The notes beneath the pieces were generated by a model, which did no database searches, was not told the origin of the DNA, and saw only the letters and a program-made list of their open reading frames with translations. A stretch of DNA of 64,000 nucleotides, from contig NZ_JAJGAK010000002.1 in the NCBI RefSeq assembly GCF_020866925.1, forward strand, positions 491,894 to 555,893. Reading direction: 5' to 3'. Position numbers and translations under genes: made by a program. The stretch's first letter is position 1, and each line of letters begins with the position of its first letter. Shown here piece by piece: positions 37,705-46,687 of the stretch. The DNA comes from Noviluteimonas lactosilytica (GTDB lineage: Bacteria > Pseudomonadota > Gammaproteobacteria > Xanthomonadales > Xanthomonadaceae).

Positions 37705-38129
37705 GCGAGAAGACTTCGAAGTTCCGCGCCACGTCGGTCGTCACCGGCGCGCTGCTGCTGGTCGCCGCTGCGATCGGCTATGCCGGGCCGTCGCACGCCG
37801 GCGAAAAAGGCGTCACCGCGGTGATGACCCAGGACCTGCCCGAATACCCGGGCAAGGAAGCGACGATGCTCGTGGTCGAGTATCCGCCCGGTGGCGAAGA
37901 CCCCGTGCATCGCCACGACGCGCATGCCTTCCTGTACGTGCTCGAAGGCACGATCGTGATGGGCTTGAAGGGCGGCGAGGAAGTCACGCTGCATGCCGGC
38001 CAGACCTTCCACGAAGGACCGAACGACATCCACACCGTCGGCCGCAACGCAAGCAAGACCGAGCCCGCGAAGTTCGTGGTCGTGCTGCTCAAGGACAAGG
38101 ACAAGCCGGTGCTCACGCCCCTCGAATGA
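37701..38129 (+). CDS. Exported cupin protein
   Basis: 142 residues. Signal peptide (hydrophobic about 10-28, cleavage near SHA-GEK). Cupin motif 1 HRHDAHAFLYVLEG and motif 2 GQTFHEGPNDIHTV retain the metal-binding His residues. Predicted periplasmic. Coupled to the AhpD-like gene. Function unknown; possibly handles an oxidised or volatile small molecule. Confidence 0.87.
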   Translation: MSEKTSKFRATSVVTGALLLVAAAIGYAGPSHAGEKGVTAVMTQDLPEYPGKEATMLVVEYPPGGEDPVHRHDAHAFLYVLEGTIVMGLKGGEEVTLHAGQTFHEGPNDIHTVGRNASKTEPAKFVVVLLKDKDKPVLTPLE

Positions 38130-38154
38130 GGGAAGCCGGGCCCCGCCACCCGGA

Positions 38155-38181
38155 TGTCACAATGGCGTCTTCCTCCTCGTC
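38155..38181 (+). promoter_or_regulatory. ECF41 autoregulatory promoter
   Basis: TGTCACA at 38155-38161, 16-nt spacer, CGTC at 38178-38181: an exact match to the ECF41 consensus. Only 9 nt separate it from the sigma gene ATG, so transcription would start at or next to the start codon (leaderless mRNA). Confidence 0.8.
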
Positions 38182-38190
38182 TGTCCGGAC

Positions 38191-39078
38191 ATGGAAGACG
38201 CCACCGACACCTTCAGCCGCCTGCGACCCAGATTGCTCGGCGCCGCCTACCGCATGCTCGGCTCGCTCGCCGAAGCCGAGGACGTGGTGCAGGACGCCTG
38301 GCTGCAGTGGCACGAAGCCGACCAGGCGTCGATCGACAACGCCGAAGCGTGGCTGGTCGCGACCACGACCCGCCGCGCGATCGACCGTTTGCGTTCCGCG
38401 CACACCAACCGCGAGCAGTACGTCGGCATCTGGTTGCCCGAGCCGGTCCTCACCGACGGTCCGACCACGCCGGAACAGTTGAACGAAGTCTCCAGCGATG
38501 TGTCGATCGCCTTCCTCCTCGTGCTGGAGCGGCTCGCGCCCGATGCGCGCGCCGCGTTCCTGCTGCACGAAGTCTTCGACGCCGACTACGCCGAAATCGC
38601 GAAGACACTCGGCAAGAGCGAAGCCGCGTGCCGCCAGATCGTGCACCGTGCGAAGGCGCAGTTGCTCGAGGACCGCAAGCGTTACGTCGTCACGCAGGAT
38701 GCGCACCAGCGGCTGATGAAGCGCTTCGCCGAAGCCTTGTCGACAGGCGACTTCCTCGGCCTGAAGGACATGATGGATGAGTCCGCGGTCCTGATGGGCG
38801 ACGGCGGCGGCGTCGTGCAGAGCTTCCCGGAACCGATGGTCGGCGGCGAGCGCATCGCACAGCTGCTGTATGCGCCGTCGTTGCGGCCGGAGAACGGCAT
38901 GCGCATCGAACTCGCGCTCATCAACGGCAACGTCGGCTTGCTGCGCTACTTCAACGGCGAGCTCGAATCCGCGCAGTCGTATGTCAGCGACGGCGAGCAC
39001 ATCCAGCGCATCTACGTGCAGCGCAACCCGGAGAAGCTGCGACAGATCCTGTCGCACCGGCCTTTGCACCTGCAGTAG
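38191..39078 (+). CDS. sigJ: ECF41-family RNA polymerase sigma factor (SigJ-like)
   Basis: 295 residues. Region 2 (about 8-70; LGAAYRMLGSLAEAEDVVQDAWLQW), region 4 (about 108-160), then a SnoaL-like C-terminal extension that in this family replaces a separate anti-sigma factor. All three ECF41 signatures are present: WLPEP at 81-85, DGGG at 204-207 and NPEKL at 279-283. The extension both activates and restrains the sigma factor. Its own promoter matches the ECF41 consensus, implying autoregulation. Confidence 0.95.
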   Translation: MEDATDTFSRLRPRLLGAAYRMLGSLAEAEDVVQDAWLQWHEADQASIDNAEAWLVATTTRRAIDRLRSAHTNREQYVGIWLPEPVLTDGPTTPEQLNEVSSDVSIAFLLVLERLAPDARAAFLLHEVFDADYAEIAKTLGKSEAACRQIVHRAKAQLLEDRKRYVVTQDAHQRLMKRFAEALSTGDFLGLKDMMDESAVLMGDGGGVVQSFPEPMVGGERIAQLLYAPSLRPENGMRIELALINGNVGLLRYFNGELESAQSYVSDGEHIQRIYVQRNPEKLRQILSHRPLHLQ

Positions 39079-39121
39079 CGATTGGTGCGCGGAACGCAAC
39101 ACCGCGCATCCCACTCGATAT

Positions 39122-39148
39122 CTACCGGCTCGCCGGGCGCGAGCCTAC
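39122..39148 (+). promoter_or_regulatory. Putative promoter CTAC-N19-CTAC upstream of the alpha/beta hydrolase gene
   Basis: CTAC at 39122-39125 and CTAC at 39145-39148, 49 nt before the ATG; third case of the CTAC-N19-CTA(G/C) pattern in this region. Confidence 0.4.
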
Positions 39149-39197
39149 GTTATGGCCTGCGCCGCGATCCCGCGGCGATATCGAAGAGGAAACCCCC

Positions 39198-40019
39198 ATG
39201 AGCTTCATCACCACGGCCGACGGCACGCAGATCTTCTACAAGGATTGGGGCCGCGGCCAACCGATCGTCTTCCATCACGGCTGGCCGCTGACCGCCGACG
39301 ATTGGGACGCGCAGATGCTGTTCTTCCTCGCGCAGGGATATCGCGTGATCGCGCACGACCGCCGCGGGCATGGACGTTCGACGCAGACGTCGGGCGGCCA
39401 CGACATGGATACGTACGCCGCCGACGTCGCCGCGCTCGTGCAGCAGCTCGACCTGCGCGATGCCATCCACATCGGCCACAGCACCGGCGGCGGCGAAGCG
39501 ACGCACTACGTCGCGAAGCACGGCAAGGGTCGCGTCGCCAAGCTCGTGCTGATCGGCGCGGTGCCGCCGGTGATGGTGAAGAGCGACAAGACGCCGGACG
39601 GCATTCCGCTGGAAGTCTTCGACGACCTGCGCAAGCAGCTCGCGAACAATCGCGCCGACGCCTACTGGACCTTCCCGATTCCGTTCTACAGCTTCAACCG
39701 CGAAGGCGCGACGCTGTCCGAGCCGATCCGCCAGAACTGGTGGCGCCAGGCGATGATGGGCGCGTCCAACGCGCAGTGGGAATGCATCAAGGCGTTCTCG
39801 GAAACCGACTTCACCGAAGACCTCAAGCAGATCGACGTGCCGACGCTGGTCATGCACGGCGACGACGACCAGATCGTGCCGGTCGGCATCTCCGCGATGC
39901 GCTCGAGCAAGCTGCTGAAGAACGCGACCCTCAAGATCTATCCGGGCTTCCCGCACGGCATGTGCACGACGCACGCCGACGTGGTGAATCCGGAACTGCT
40001 GGCCTTCATCCGTAGCTGA
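39198..40019 (+). CDS. Alpha/beta hydrolase (non-heme chloroperoxidase/arylesterase-like)
   Basis: 273 residues; paralogue of 11215..12039. HHGWPLTADD, nucleophile elbow GHSTGGGE, acid in [10 protein letters not shown], His in YPGFPHGMCTTH. GAGGAA precedes the ATG. Such enzymes hydrolyse aryl esters and can make peracids. It ends 1 nt before the convergent arginine deiminase stop, leaving no room for a terminator outside coding sequence. Confidence 0.9.
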   Translation: MSFITTADGTQIFYKDWGRGQPIVFHHGWPLTADDWDAQMLFFLAQGYRVIAHDRRGHGRSTQTSGGHDMDTYAADVAALVQQLDLRDAIHIGHSTGGGEATHYVAKHGKGRVAKLVLIGAVPPVMVKSDKTPDGIPLEVFDDLRKQLANNRADAYWTFPIPFYSFNREGATLSEPIRQNWWRQAMMGASNAQWECIKAFSETDFTEDLKQIDVPTLVMHGDDDQIVPVGISAMRSSKLLKNATLKIYPGFPHGMCTTHADVVNPELLAFIRS

Positions 40020-40020
40020 A

Positions 40021-41274
40021 TCAGTAGTCCACCGGGTCGCGGACGATCGGACATGTCATGCAGTGTCCACCCCCTCGTCCGCGGCCCAACTCCGCGCCGA
40101 CGATGGTGATCACTTCAACACCCGCCTTGCGCAGCTGCGTGTTGGTGTGCGTGTTGCGGTCGTAGGCGAACACGACGCCCGGCGACGCGCAGACGAGGTT
40201 CGCGCCGCTGTCCCACTGGGTGCGCTCCTGCTGATACGCGGTGCCGCCGGTTTCGACGACGCGCAGCGCCTTGAGGCCGAGCGCTTCGGCGACGACGTCG
40301 ACGAACGGCTTGGCCTCGCGATGCAACGAGATGCCGCTCGGGTGGTCGCTCGGACGATACGAGAAGGTCCGCACCTGGCTGATGAACTCCGGCGCGAGCA
40401 GCACGAGGTCGCGATCGGCGAACGTGAACACCGTATCCAGGTGCATCGCGGTGCGCATCTTCGGGACCACCGCGACGATCACGCGTTCGGCCGCGCCTTT
40501 CGCGAACAGCACGCTGGCCAGTTGGCTGATCGCCTGCCGCGACGTGCGCTCGCTCATGCCGATCAGCACGTTCTTCCTGCCGATCGGCATGACGTCGCCG
40601 CCTTCGAGCGTCGCGATGCCGTGGTCGGCGAGCGGATCGCCCCACCACACGTTCACCTTGCCGGCGAACTGCGGGTGGAACTTGTAGATCGCGGTGACGA
40701 GGATCGTCTCCTCGTGGCGCGCGGGCCAGTACAACGGATTGAGCGTCACGCCGGAATAGATCCAGCAGGTCGTGTCGCGCGTGAACAGCGTATTGGGCAG
40801 CGGCGGCAACAGGTACTCGGTCTGGCCGACCGCTTCGTGAACGACCTTGAGGACATCTCCACCGAACTTCTCGGGGAACTCTTCGATCGACAATCCGCCG
40901 ATCAGTGTTTCCGCCAGGTCGCGCGGGTCCATGCCATCGAGATAGCTGCGGATCTCGTGCACCAGCCCCAGGCCGACCTGGTTCGGCACGATCTGGTTGT
41001 CGAGGATCCACTTCTTGGCCTCGGGGATCGCAACGGTCTCCGCGAGCAGATTGTGCATCTCGACCACGTCGATGCCGAGGTCGCGCATCTTCGACACGAA
41101 GTCGAAGTGGTCGCGCTTGGCGTTGTCGACCCACAGCACGTCGTCGAACAACAGGCGATCGGAGTTCGTCGGCGTCAGTCGCTGGTGCGCGCGCCCCGGC
41201 GAACACACCATCACCTTGCGCAGTTGGCCGACTTCGGAATGGACACCGAACGCTTGTTCAATGGCTGCGGCCAT
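40021..41274 (-). CDS. arcA: Arginine deiminase
   Basis: 417 residues, full length. Active-site parts: FTRDT (Asp), ATLEGGDV (Glu), MHLDTVFTF (His) and the nucleophile Cys in [12 protein letters not shown]. Converts arginine to citrulline and ammonia. Only an amino-acid antiporter is adjacent; ornithine carbamoyltransferase (arcB) and carbamate kinase (arcC) are not in the window, so energy-yielding fermentation cannot be concluded. Acid resistance or nitrogen supply are alternatives. Confidence 0.95.
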   Translation of the reverse strand: MAAAIEQAFGVHSEVGQLRKVMVCSPGRAHQRLTPTNSDRLLFDDVLWVDNAKRDHFDFVSKMRDLGIDVVEMHNLLAETVAIPEAKKWILDNQIVPNQVGLGLVHEIRSYLDGMDPRDLAETLIGGLSIEEFPEKFGGDVLKVVHEAVGQTEYLLPPLPNTLFTRDTTCWIYSGVTLNPLYWPARHEETILVTAIYKFHPQFAGKVNVWWGDPLADHGIATLEGGDVMPIGRKNVLIGMSERTSRQAISQLASVLFAKGAAERVIVAVVPKMRTAMHLDTVFTFADRDLVLLAPEFISQVRTFSYRPSDHPSGISLHREAKPFVDVVAEALGLKALRVVETGGTAYQQERTQWDSGANLVCASPGVVFAYDRNTHTNTQLRKAGVEVITIVGAELGRGRGGGHCMTCPIVRDPVDY

Positions 41275-41301
41275 GGCGTTGCTCCGTGCTTGTCGTTGAT
41301 G

Positions 41302-42723
41302 TCAGATTTCGATGTAACCCGTGGCGATCCAGTACACGCCCACGATCGCGCCGATCGCGGCGGCGGCGAAGATCACCCAGTCGATCCAGCGCGCGAACAC
41401 CGCCACGCCCTGTTCGCGTCGCGCCCACACGTAGAGGATCGTGCCGGGCGCATACAGCACCGCGGACAGCACGATGAACTTCAATCCGCCGGCGTAGAGC
41501 AGGAACGCGGTGTAGATCGTCGCGACGACCGCGATGGCGAGGTCGCGCCCGTGGTCGTGCGGGCGGATCCTGTCGTAGGTCTCGCCGCGCCGCGTCACCA
41601 TGAAGGCATACGTCGCCACCATCAGGAACGGGATGAGCGACATCGCGCTGGTGAGGTTGAGCATCAGGCTGAAGGCGTCGCGCGACCAGTACGTCGTGAT
41701 GACGATCAGCTGCACGATGATGTTCGTGGCCCACAGTGCGGCGGATGGCACCTTGTTGGCGTTCTCGACCGCGAACAGCTTCGGCATGTCGCGGTTGCGC
41801 GCCGCGGCGGACAGCACTTCCGCGCAGATCAGCGACCACGCCAGGTAGGCACCCAGCACCGACACCAGCAAGCCGACACTGACGAAGATCGCGCCCCACG
41901 GCCCGACCACCGCTTCCAGCGCCGCGGCCATCGAGGGTTGGCGCATGCCCGCGACGGTCGCGCGTTCCAGCACCGCATACGGCAGCAGCGTGACCAGCAC
42001 CATCAGCGCCGTCACGATGAAGAACCCGCTGATCGTCGCGAAGCCCACGTCCTCGCGCTTCTGCGCATAGCGCGAATACACGCTCGCGCCCTCGATGCCC
42101 AGGAACACGAACACGGTCACGAGCATCGTCGAGCGCACCTGCTCGAACACCGACCCGGTCAGGTCGCCGCCGTAGAAGTTGAAGCGGAACATGTCGGCCT
42201 TGAACATGAAAGCCAGGATCACGATGAAGGCCAGGATCGGGATCACCTTGGCGATCGTCACGATCTTGTTGATCGCCGCGGCCTGCTGCACGCCGCGCAG
42301 GATCATGAAGTGGAACGCCCAGATGCCGATCGACGCCACCACGATCGCGACCACCGTGTTGCCTTCGCCGAACACCGGGAAGAACGCGCCCAGCGTGCTC
42401 TTGATCAGCACCCAGTACGACACGTTGCCGATGCAACTGCCGATCCAGTAGCCGAAGGCGGAGAGGAACCCGGGGTAGTCGCCGAACCCTTCCTTCGCAT
42501 ACGCGAACACGCCGGCGTCGAGCTCCGGCTTGCGCTCCGCCATGAACTGGAAGACGCGCGCGAGCATGTACATGCCGGTGCCGGCGATGAGCCACGCGAT
42601 GATCGCGCCGAACGGACCGGTCGCGCTCGCGAATGTCCGCGGCAACGAGAAGATGCCCGCACCGACCATGCCGCCGACGACCATGGCGGTCAGTTGCGTC
42701 CTTGAAATCTTCTGACCACCCAT
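41302..42723 (-). CDS. APC-family basic amino acid antiporter (ArcD-like)
   Basis: 473 residues, about 12-13 membrane helices. APC signature VVGGMVGAGIFSLPRTFA near the N-terminus and FVFLGIEGASVYSRYAQKREDVG in the middle, typical of arginine/ornithine or arginine/agmatine exchangers. It is 27 nt upstream of arcA in the same direction, so it probably exchanges arginine for citrulline or ornithine. Confidence 0.9.
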   Translation of the reverse strand: MGGQKISRTQLTAMVVGGMVGAGIFSLPRTFASATGPFGAIIAWLIAGTGMYMLARVFQFMAERKPELDAGVFAYAKEGFGDYPGFLSAFGYWIGSCIGNVSYWVLIKSTLGAFFPVFGEGNTVVAIVVASIGIWAFHFMILRGVQQAAAINKIVTIAKVIPILAFIVILAFMFKADMFRFNFYGGDLTGSVFEQVRSTMLVTVFVFLGIEGASVYSRYAQKREDVGFATISGFFIVTALMVLVTLLPYAVLERATVAGMRQPSMAAALEAVVGPWGAIFVSVGLLVSVLGAYLAWSLICAEVLSAAARNRDMPKLFAVENANKVPSAALWATNIIVQLIVITTYWSRDAFSLMLNLTSAMSLIPFLMVATYAFMVTRRGETYDRIRPHDHGRDLAIAVVATIYTAFLLYAGGLKFIVLSAVLYAPGTILYVWARREQGVAVFARWIDWVIFAAAAIGAIVGVYWIATGYIEI

Positions 42724-42876
42724 GTTCGACCCCAGCGATCAACTGAACGGACGAAGCCCGCGAAGGATCGCGCCATTCACGTAAGGATCCGGTTAATCGG
42801 TATTGATGAGTCCACAGACATCGCGTTAACGGCGCTCGCCGCCTGATGCACGCCTTGTGTTGCCTGGGGAGCGCGG

Positions 42877-44181
42877 ATGCGCTTTCGTCGCTGCACAGCT
42901 TGCGCCGCATTGCTCGCGATCGTTCCGCTCTTCCTGCACGCCCAGGAGGACGCGCTGACCGCTGCCGAATCGCTGGTGCGCGAAGGCAAGTACACGCAGG
43001 CGCATGCGTTGCTCGCGCCGCTGGAAGCGACGAACGCCGACGACCCGTCGCTCCTCTATTGGCTGGGTCGCGCGCTACTCGGCATCGGCGATGCCGCGCG
43101 TGCGCGCGTGGCTCTCGAACGCGCCATCGCGCTCGCACCGGACCGAGCGGCCACGCATCTCGCCCTGGGCCGCGCGTACCACGCACTCGGCGAAGACGCA
43201 CGCGCGCGCAACCAGTTCGCGCTCGTGCTGCATTTCGACAACCTGCCGCTGGACCTCCTGACGCAGGTGCAGATCTACGACGAGGCCGCGCGCGAGGCAC
43301 TGGAAGAAGCTCGGCGCACGACGATGTTCGGCTACGTCGCCGCCGGCGGGGGCCGCTATCGCGTCAACTCGACGCGCGGCACCAACGCACTCGGCGGCGG
43401 TGACCGGCGCGAAACGTTCTACAACGTGCGCGTGGGCGGCGGACTCAACCATGCCATCGACGACAGGCACGCCATCGACTTCACCCTCGACTATCGCCAT
43501 CGCGACTACCAGGACGGGTCGCGCGACGACCGCGACCTGCGCTGGGGCCTCGCAGGAAGCGCGGGCTTCGACGACAGCCGCTTCGCCGGCGGGTTGCGCG
43601 GGCGCGTGAGCTATCGCGGCGAAGGCAATTATCGCAACGACGTCTCCGGTTACATCGACTGGACGCGCAACCTCGACGTCGACTCGACGTTCTCGCTCGG
43701 CATGTCGGTGGAACGCCGCCGCTATCCGCACGGCCCCCTGCGTCCGCGGAGTCGCACCGCGGCGATCGCGAGCGCCGGATGGAACCACACCTTCGCCGAT
43801 GGCGCAGGCAGTTTCGGCTTCATCGGGCACGCCGGCCGGAACTACGCGACCTCCCGACCCGACGGCGACTCCGACCTGTACGGCGCGACCGCGAGCATCG
43901 ACTGGACGTTCAGCGCATCGCTCGACGCGTTCGCCTACGCCTGGTGGCAACGCGACGTGTACAACACCGATCGCATGCACTTCCATCCCGACGCGCTCGA
44001 CGAGAGCGTGATCCTGCGACGCGAGGACAACCTCTACGAAGGCGGCGCGGGCCTGATCTGGGCGTTCGCGGACGGGTGGTCGCTGCGGCCGGAGCTGCTG
44101 TACATCCGCGACCAGAGCAACGTGGTGGGGTTCAACTACAGTTCGACGGAAGCCTGGGTCAACGTGCGCAAGGGGTTCTGA
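42877..44181 (+). CDS. TPR-containing outer-membrane beta-barrel protein (Slam/DUF560-like)
   Basis: 434 residues. Signal peptide (MRFRRCTACAALLAIVPLFLHA), then two or three TPR-like repeats (about 28-125), then a barrel of alternating strands ending in ...WVNVRKGF with the terminal Phe used by the Bam complex. This domain order matches surface lipoprotein assembly modulators, though no adjacent cargo lipoprotein gene is evident. Alternatively an uncharacterised tetratricopeptide porin. Confidence 0.75.
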   Translation: MRFRRCTACAALLAIVPLFLHAQEDALTAAESLVREGKYTQAHALLAPLEATNADDPSLLYWLGRALLGIGDAARARVALERAIALAPDRAATHLALGRAYHALGEDARARNQFALVLHFDNLPLDLLTQVQIYDEAAREALEEARRTTMFGYVAAGGGRYRVNSTRGTNALGGGDRRETFYNVRVGGGLNHAIDDRHAIDFTLDYRHRDYQDGSRDDRDLRWGLAGSAGFDDSRFAGGLRGRVSYRGEGNYRNDVSGYIDWTRNLDVDSTFSLGMSVERRRYPHGPLRPRSRTAAIASAGWNHTFADGAGSFGFIGHAGRNYATSRPDGDSDLYGATASIDWTFSASLDAFAYAWWQRDVYNTDRMHFHPDALDESVILRREDNLYEGGAGLIWAFADGWSLRPELLYIRDQSNVVGFNYSSTEAWVNVRKGF

Positions 44182-44220
44182 AGTAACCTGCACCGATCAT
44201 TCCCCGAACGGGTCGGTTAC

Positions 44221-45048
44221 GTGACGCGCGCATTTGCCTCCGCCCTGCTTCTCTCCTGCGCCCTGCCCGGCATCGCGGCCGCCGAAGTGCGCCATGAATC
44301 GCTGCGCATCGAATCCCCGCGCCTCGGTGAAGTCCGCCGCATCAACGTCTATCTTCCGCCGGATTACGACCGCTGCGCCGCCGATCGCTACGATGTGCTC
44401 TACATGCCCGATGGCGGAACGGCGGAGGACTTCCCGCACGTGGCTTCGGCGGTCGACGATCTCATTCGCGCGTCGCGCATCCGCCCGATGATCGTCGTTG
44501 GCCTCGAGAACACGAATCGTCGCCGCGACATGACGTGGCCGACCGACGATCCCGCGGACCTCGAAGTCACGAAGACGCCCGGCGGCTCGGGAAAGCTGCG
44601 CGACTTCTTCCGTCACGAACTGCAACCCATCGTGGACGCGCGTTATCGCACCAACGGCGAGCGCGCGATCATCGGCGAGTCGTTCGCGGGATTGTTCATC
44701 GTCGAATCGATGCTGCGCGCGCCCGGTTTGTTCAACACGTACATCGCGCTCGACCCGAGCCTGTGGTGGAACAAGGGGCGGATGACGCAGGAGGCCGCCG
44801 CGATCATCGCTGCGTGGCCCGCGGATGGGAAAGCGCGCTTGTTCCTAGCTTCGGCCGGCGTCGACGGCAACGTCAGCGAGGTCGGACAGTTTGCCGATGT
44901 GCTGCGCACAACACCGGTCTCGTCGCTGCAATGGCGCTACGAACCGCGCCCGGACCTGAAGCACTCCAACATCTATCTCGGCATGGAGCGATCGGTGCTC
45001 GAAGCCTTGTTCCCGATCGGCGAGCCCGCCGCGCGGACTTGCCGCTGA
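44221..45048 (+). CDS. Secreted alpha/beta hydrolase (esterase D/YbbA-like)
   Basis: 275 residues from a GTG. Signal peptide to about residue 21 (ALPGIAAA). Nucleophile Ser in IIGESFAGLF; His in KHSNIYLG region. Resembles the Fes/IroE-like esterase group that cleaves siderophores or small esters, here without siderophore genes nearby. Starts 39 nt after the barrel gene, possibly co-transcribed. Confidence 0.85.
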   Translation: MTRAFASALLLSCALPGIAAAEVRHESLRIESPRLGEVRRINVYLPPDYDRCAADRYDVLYMPDGGTAEDFPHVASAVDDLIRASRIRPMIVVGLENTNRRRDMTWPTDDPADLEVTKTPGGSGKLRDFFRHELQPIVDARYRTNGERAIIGESFAGLFIVESMLRAPGLFNTYIALDPSLWWNKGRMTQEAAAIIAAWPADGKARLFLASAGVDGNVSEVGQFADVLRTTPVSSLQWRYEPRPDLKHSNIYLGMERSVLEALFPIGEPAARTCR

Positions 45049-45068
45049 CTGCGTGACCCCGCGCTCGC

Positions 45069-46679
45069 TTACGCGAGCGCTTCGCTGGGATCGGACAGAG
45101 GTGCCTCGTGGGCGCGAACGTCGGTTCGCGCGCGACGCGGCGCCCGCGTCGCCAGGTGCCGCTTGATGCCCACCATCACGGGGATCGCGACCACGAAGAG
45201 CAGCGCGAGCCCGAGGAAGATTTCATCGAAGGCGCGCGCGCCCGATTGTTGATTGACCATCCGCGCGAGCAATGCGGTGCTCGCCGACGCAGCATCGGAC
45301 GCGCCGTCGATGGTTCCCGCCAGCGCGCTCGTCGCAGCGGCTTGCGTCGACTCCAGTGCGGCGCTTCCCGGCTGCAGGTACTGCGACAGCACCATCGCGT
45401 GCGCGGGCATGCGCCACTCCAGCATCGTCGTGACGAATGCCAGCCCCGCCAGTCCGCCCACCTGCCTGCCGACGTTGAACAGCGCGACGCCGTTGGCCAT
45501 CCATCCGCTGGCCAATCGACCCAGCGTCATCATCGTGAGCGAGACGAACAGCACGCCCATGCCGAAGCCGCGAAGCCACGTCGCGAGCCGCACCTGCGGC
45601 TCGCCCGTCTGCGCGCTCGAGAAGGAGAGCAGCCACATGCCCGCCATGAACAGCACGATGCCGACGGGCACCGGCGCGAGACTCGGCACGCGACCGGATT
45701 GCAGGACCGCGGCGGCCAGCAGCAAACCGGCTGCGACCGCGATGGAACTCGTCAGCGCAAGTTGCCCGACGTATTCCGGACTGAGCGACAACACGACGGT
45801 GCCGAACAGCGGAATCGCCGCGCCGCTGCCGAACAGCGCGAAGCCCGCAAAGAAGCTCGCGCACAAGCCGAGGACGAAGTCGCCGTTTCCACCGATGCTT
45901 CGCAGGAATCGCAGCGTCGCGGGACGACGGACCCATAGCCACGAGGCGGCGACCAGCGCGATGCTCGCGAGCACCGCGACCAGCCGGATGTGGCCGGCAT
46001 CGAACCAGTCGAATCGCGCCCCTTCCTGCAGGACGTAGACCCCGCCCACGATGCCCGAAGCGAGCAGGAGCATCGTGCCGAACGCGGGCGCTTGCGGTGA
46101 CGCAACGGAAACAGCATCCGCGTCCTGCGAAAGATGGAACACGCCGGCTGCGAGCGCCGCCGCCAGCGAACCTCCGACGAACACGACGCGCCAGTCGGCG
46201 TGATCGGTCGCCCATCCATGCAACGCGGGCGCGAGCATCACGGGCACGACGACGAGCGCCAATGCCAGCGTTCCTTGCAGCAGCGGTTGCCTGGTCGCCG
46301 AGTAGGAACGGAACACGAGCGTTTGTCCGCCCACCAGGACGAGCGCGCCGAAGAGGCCCTGCGCGACACGAACCAGGACCGCCGCTTCGAGTGCAGGCGC
46401 AAACGCGAGCGCTGCAGTCGCTGCCGCGAGACACCAACCACCGATCGACACCGTGCGCTTCATGCCGTATCGCGCAATGAGCCAGGGCGCAAGTGCGAAC
46501 GCCATGAGCTTGGCCGCGACGTACCCGATGTTCAACCATGCCGCTTCGTCGGGCGTCGCCGCGAACCCGCCCATCACTTGCGCGCGATTGACGGACGACA
46601 GCGTGCCGTTGACACCATCCACCGCGATCAACGCAGCGATGGCGGACAGCGCGATCGACCGGCGCAGCACACTGGCCAT
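45069..46679 (-). CDS. MFS drug transporter (DHA2/EmrB-like)
   Basis: 536 residues from the ATG at 46679; a TTG at 46691 would overlap the HlyD stop (TTGA) and cannot be excluded. Fourteen membrane helices as in DHA2, with an extra periplasmic loop rich in Ala/Ser between the last two. Works with the adjacent membrane fusion protein to expel drugs across both membranes. Confidence 0.88.
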   Translation of the reverse strand: MASVLRRSIALSAIAALIAVDGVNGTLSSVNRAQVMGGFAATPDEAAWLNIGYVAAKLMAFALAPWLIARYGMKRTVSIGGWCLAAATAALAFAPALEAAVLVRVAQGLFGALVLVGGQTLVFRSYSATRQPLLQGTLALALVVVPVMLAPALHGWATDHADWRVVFVGGSLAAALAAGVFHLSQDADAVSVASPQAPAFGTMLLLASGIVGGVYVLQEGARFDWFDAGHIRLVAVLASIALVAASWLWVRRPATLRFLRSIGGNGDFVLGLCASFFAGFALFGSGAAIPLFGTVVLSLSPEYVGQLALTSSIAVAAGLLLAAAVLQSGRVPSLAPVPVGIVLFMAGMWLLSFSSAQTGEPQVRLATWLRGFGMGVLFVSLTMMTLGRLASGWMANGVALFNVGRQVGGLAGLAFVTTMLEWRMPAHAMVLSQYLQPGSAALESTQAAATSALAGTIDGASDAASASTALLARMVNQQSGARAFDEIFLGLALLFVVAIPVMVGIKRHLATRAPRRARTDVRAHEAPLSDPSEALA

Positions 46680-46687
46680 GTCGGCGT

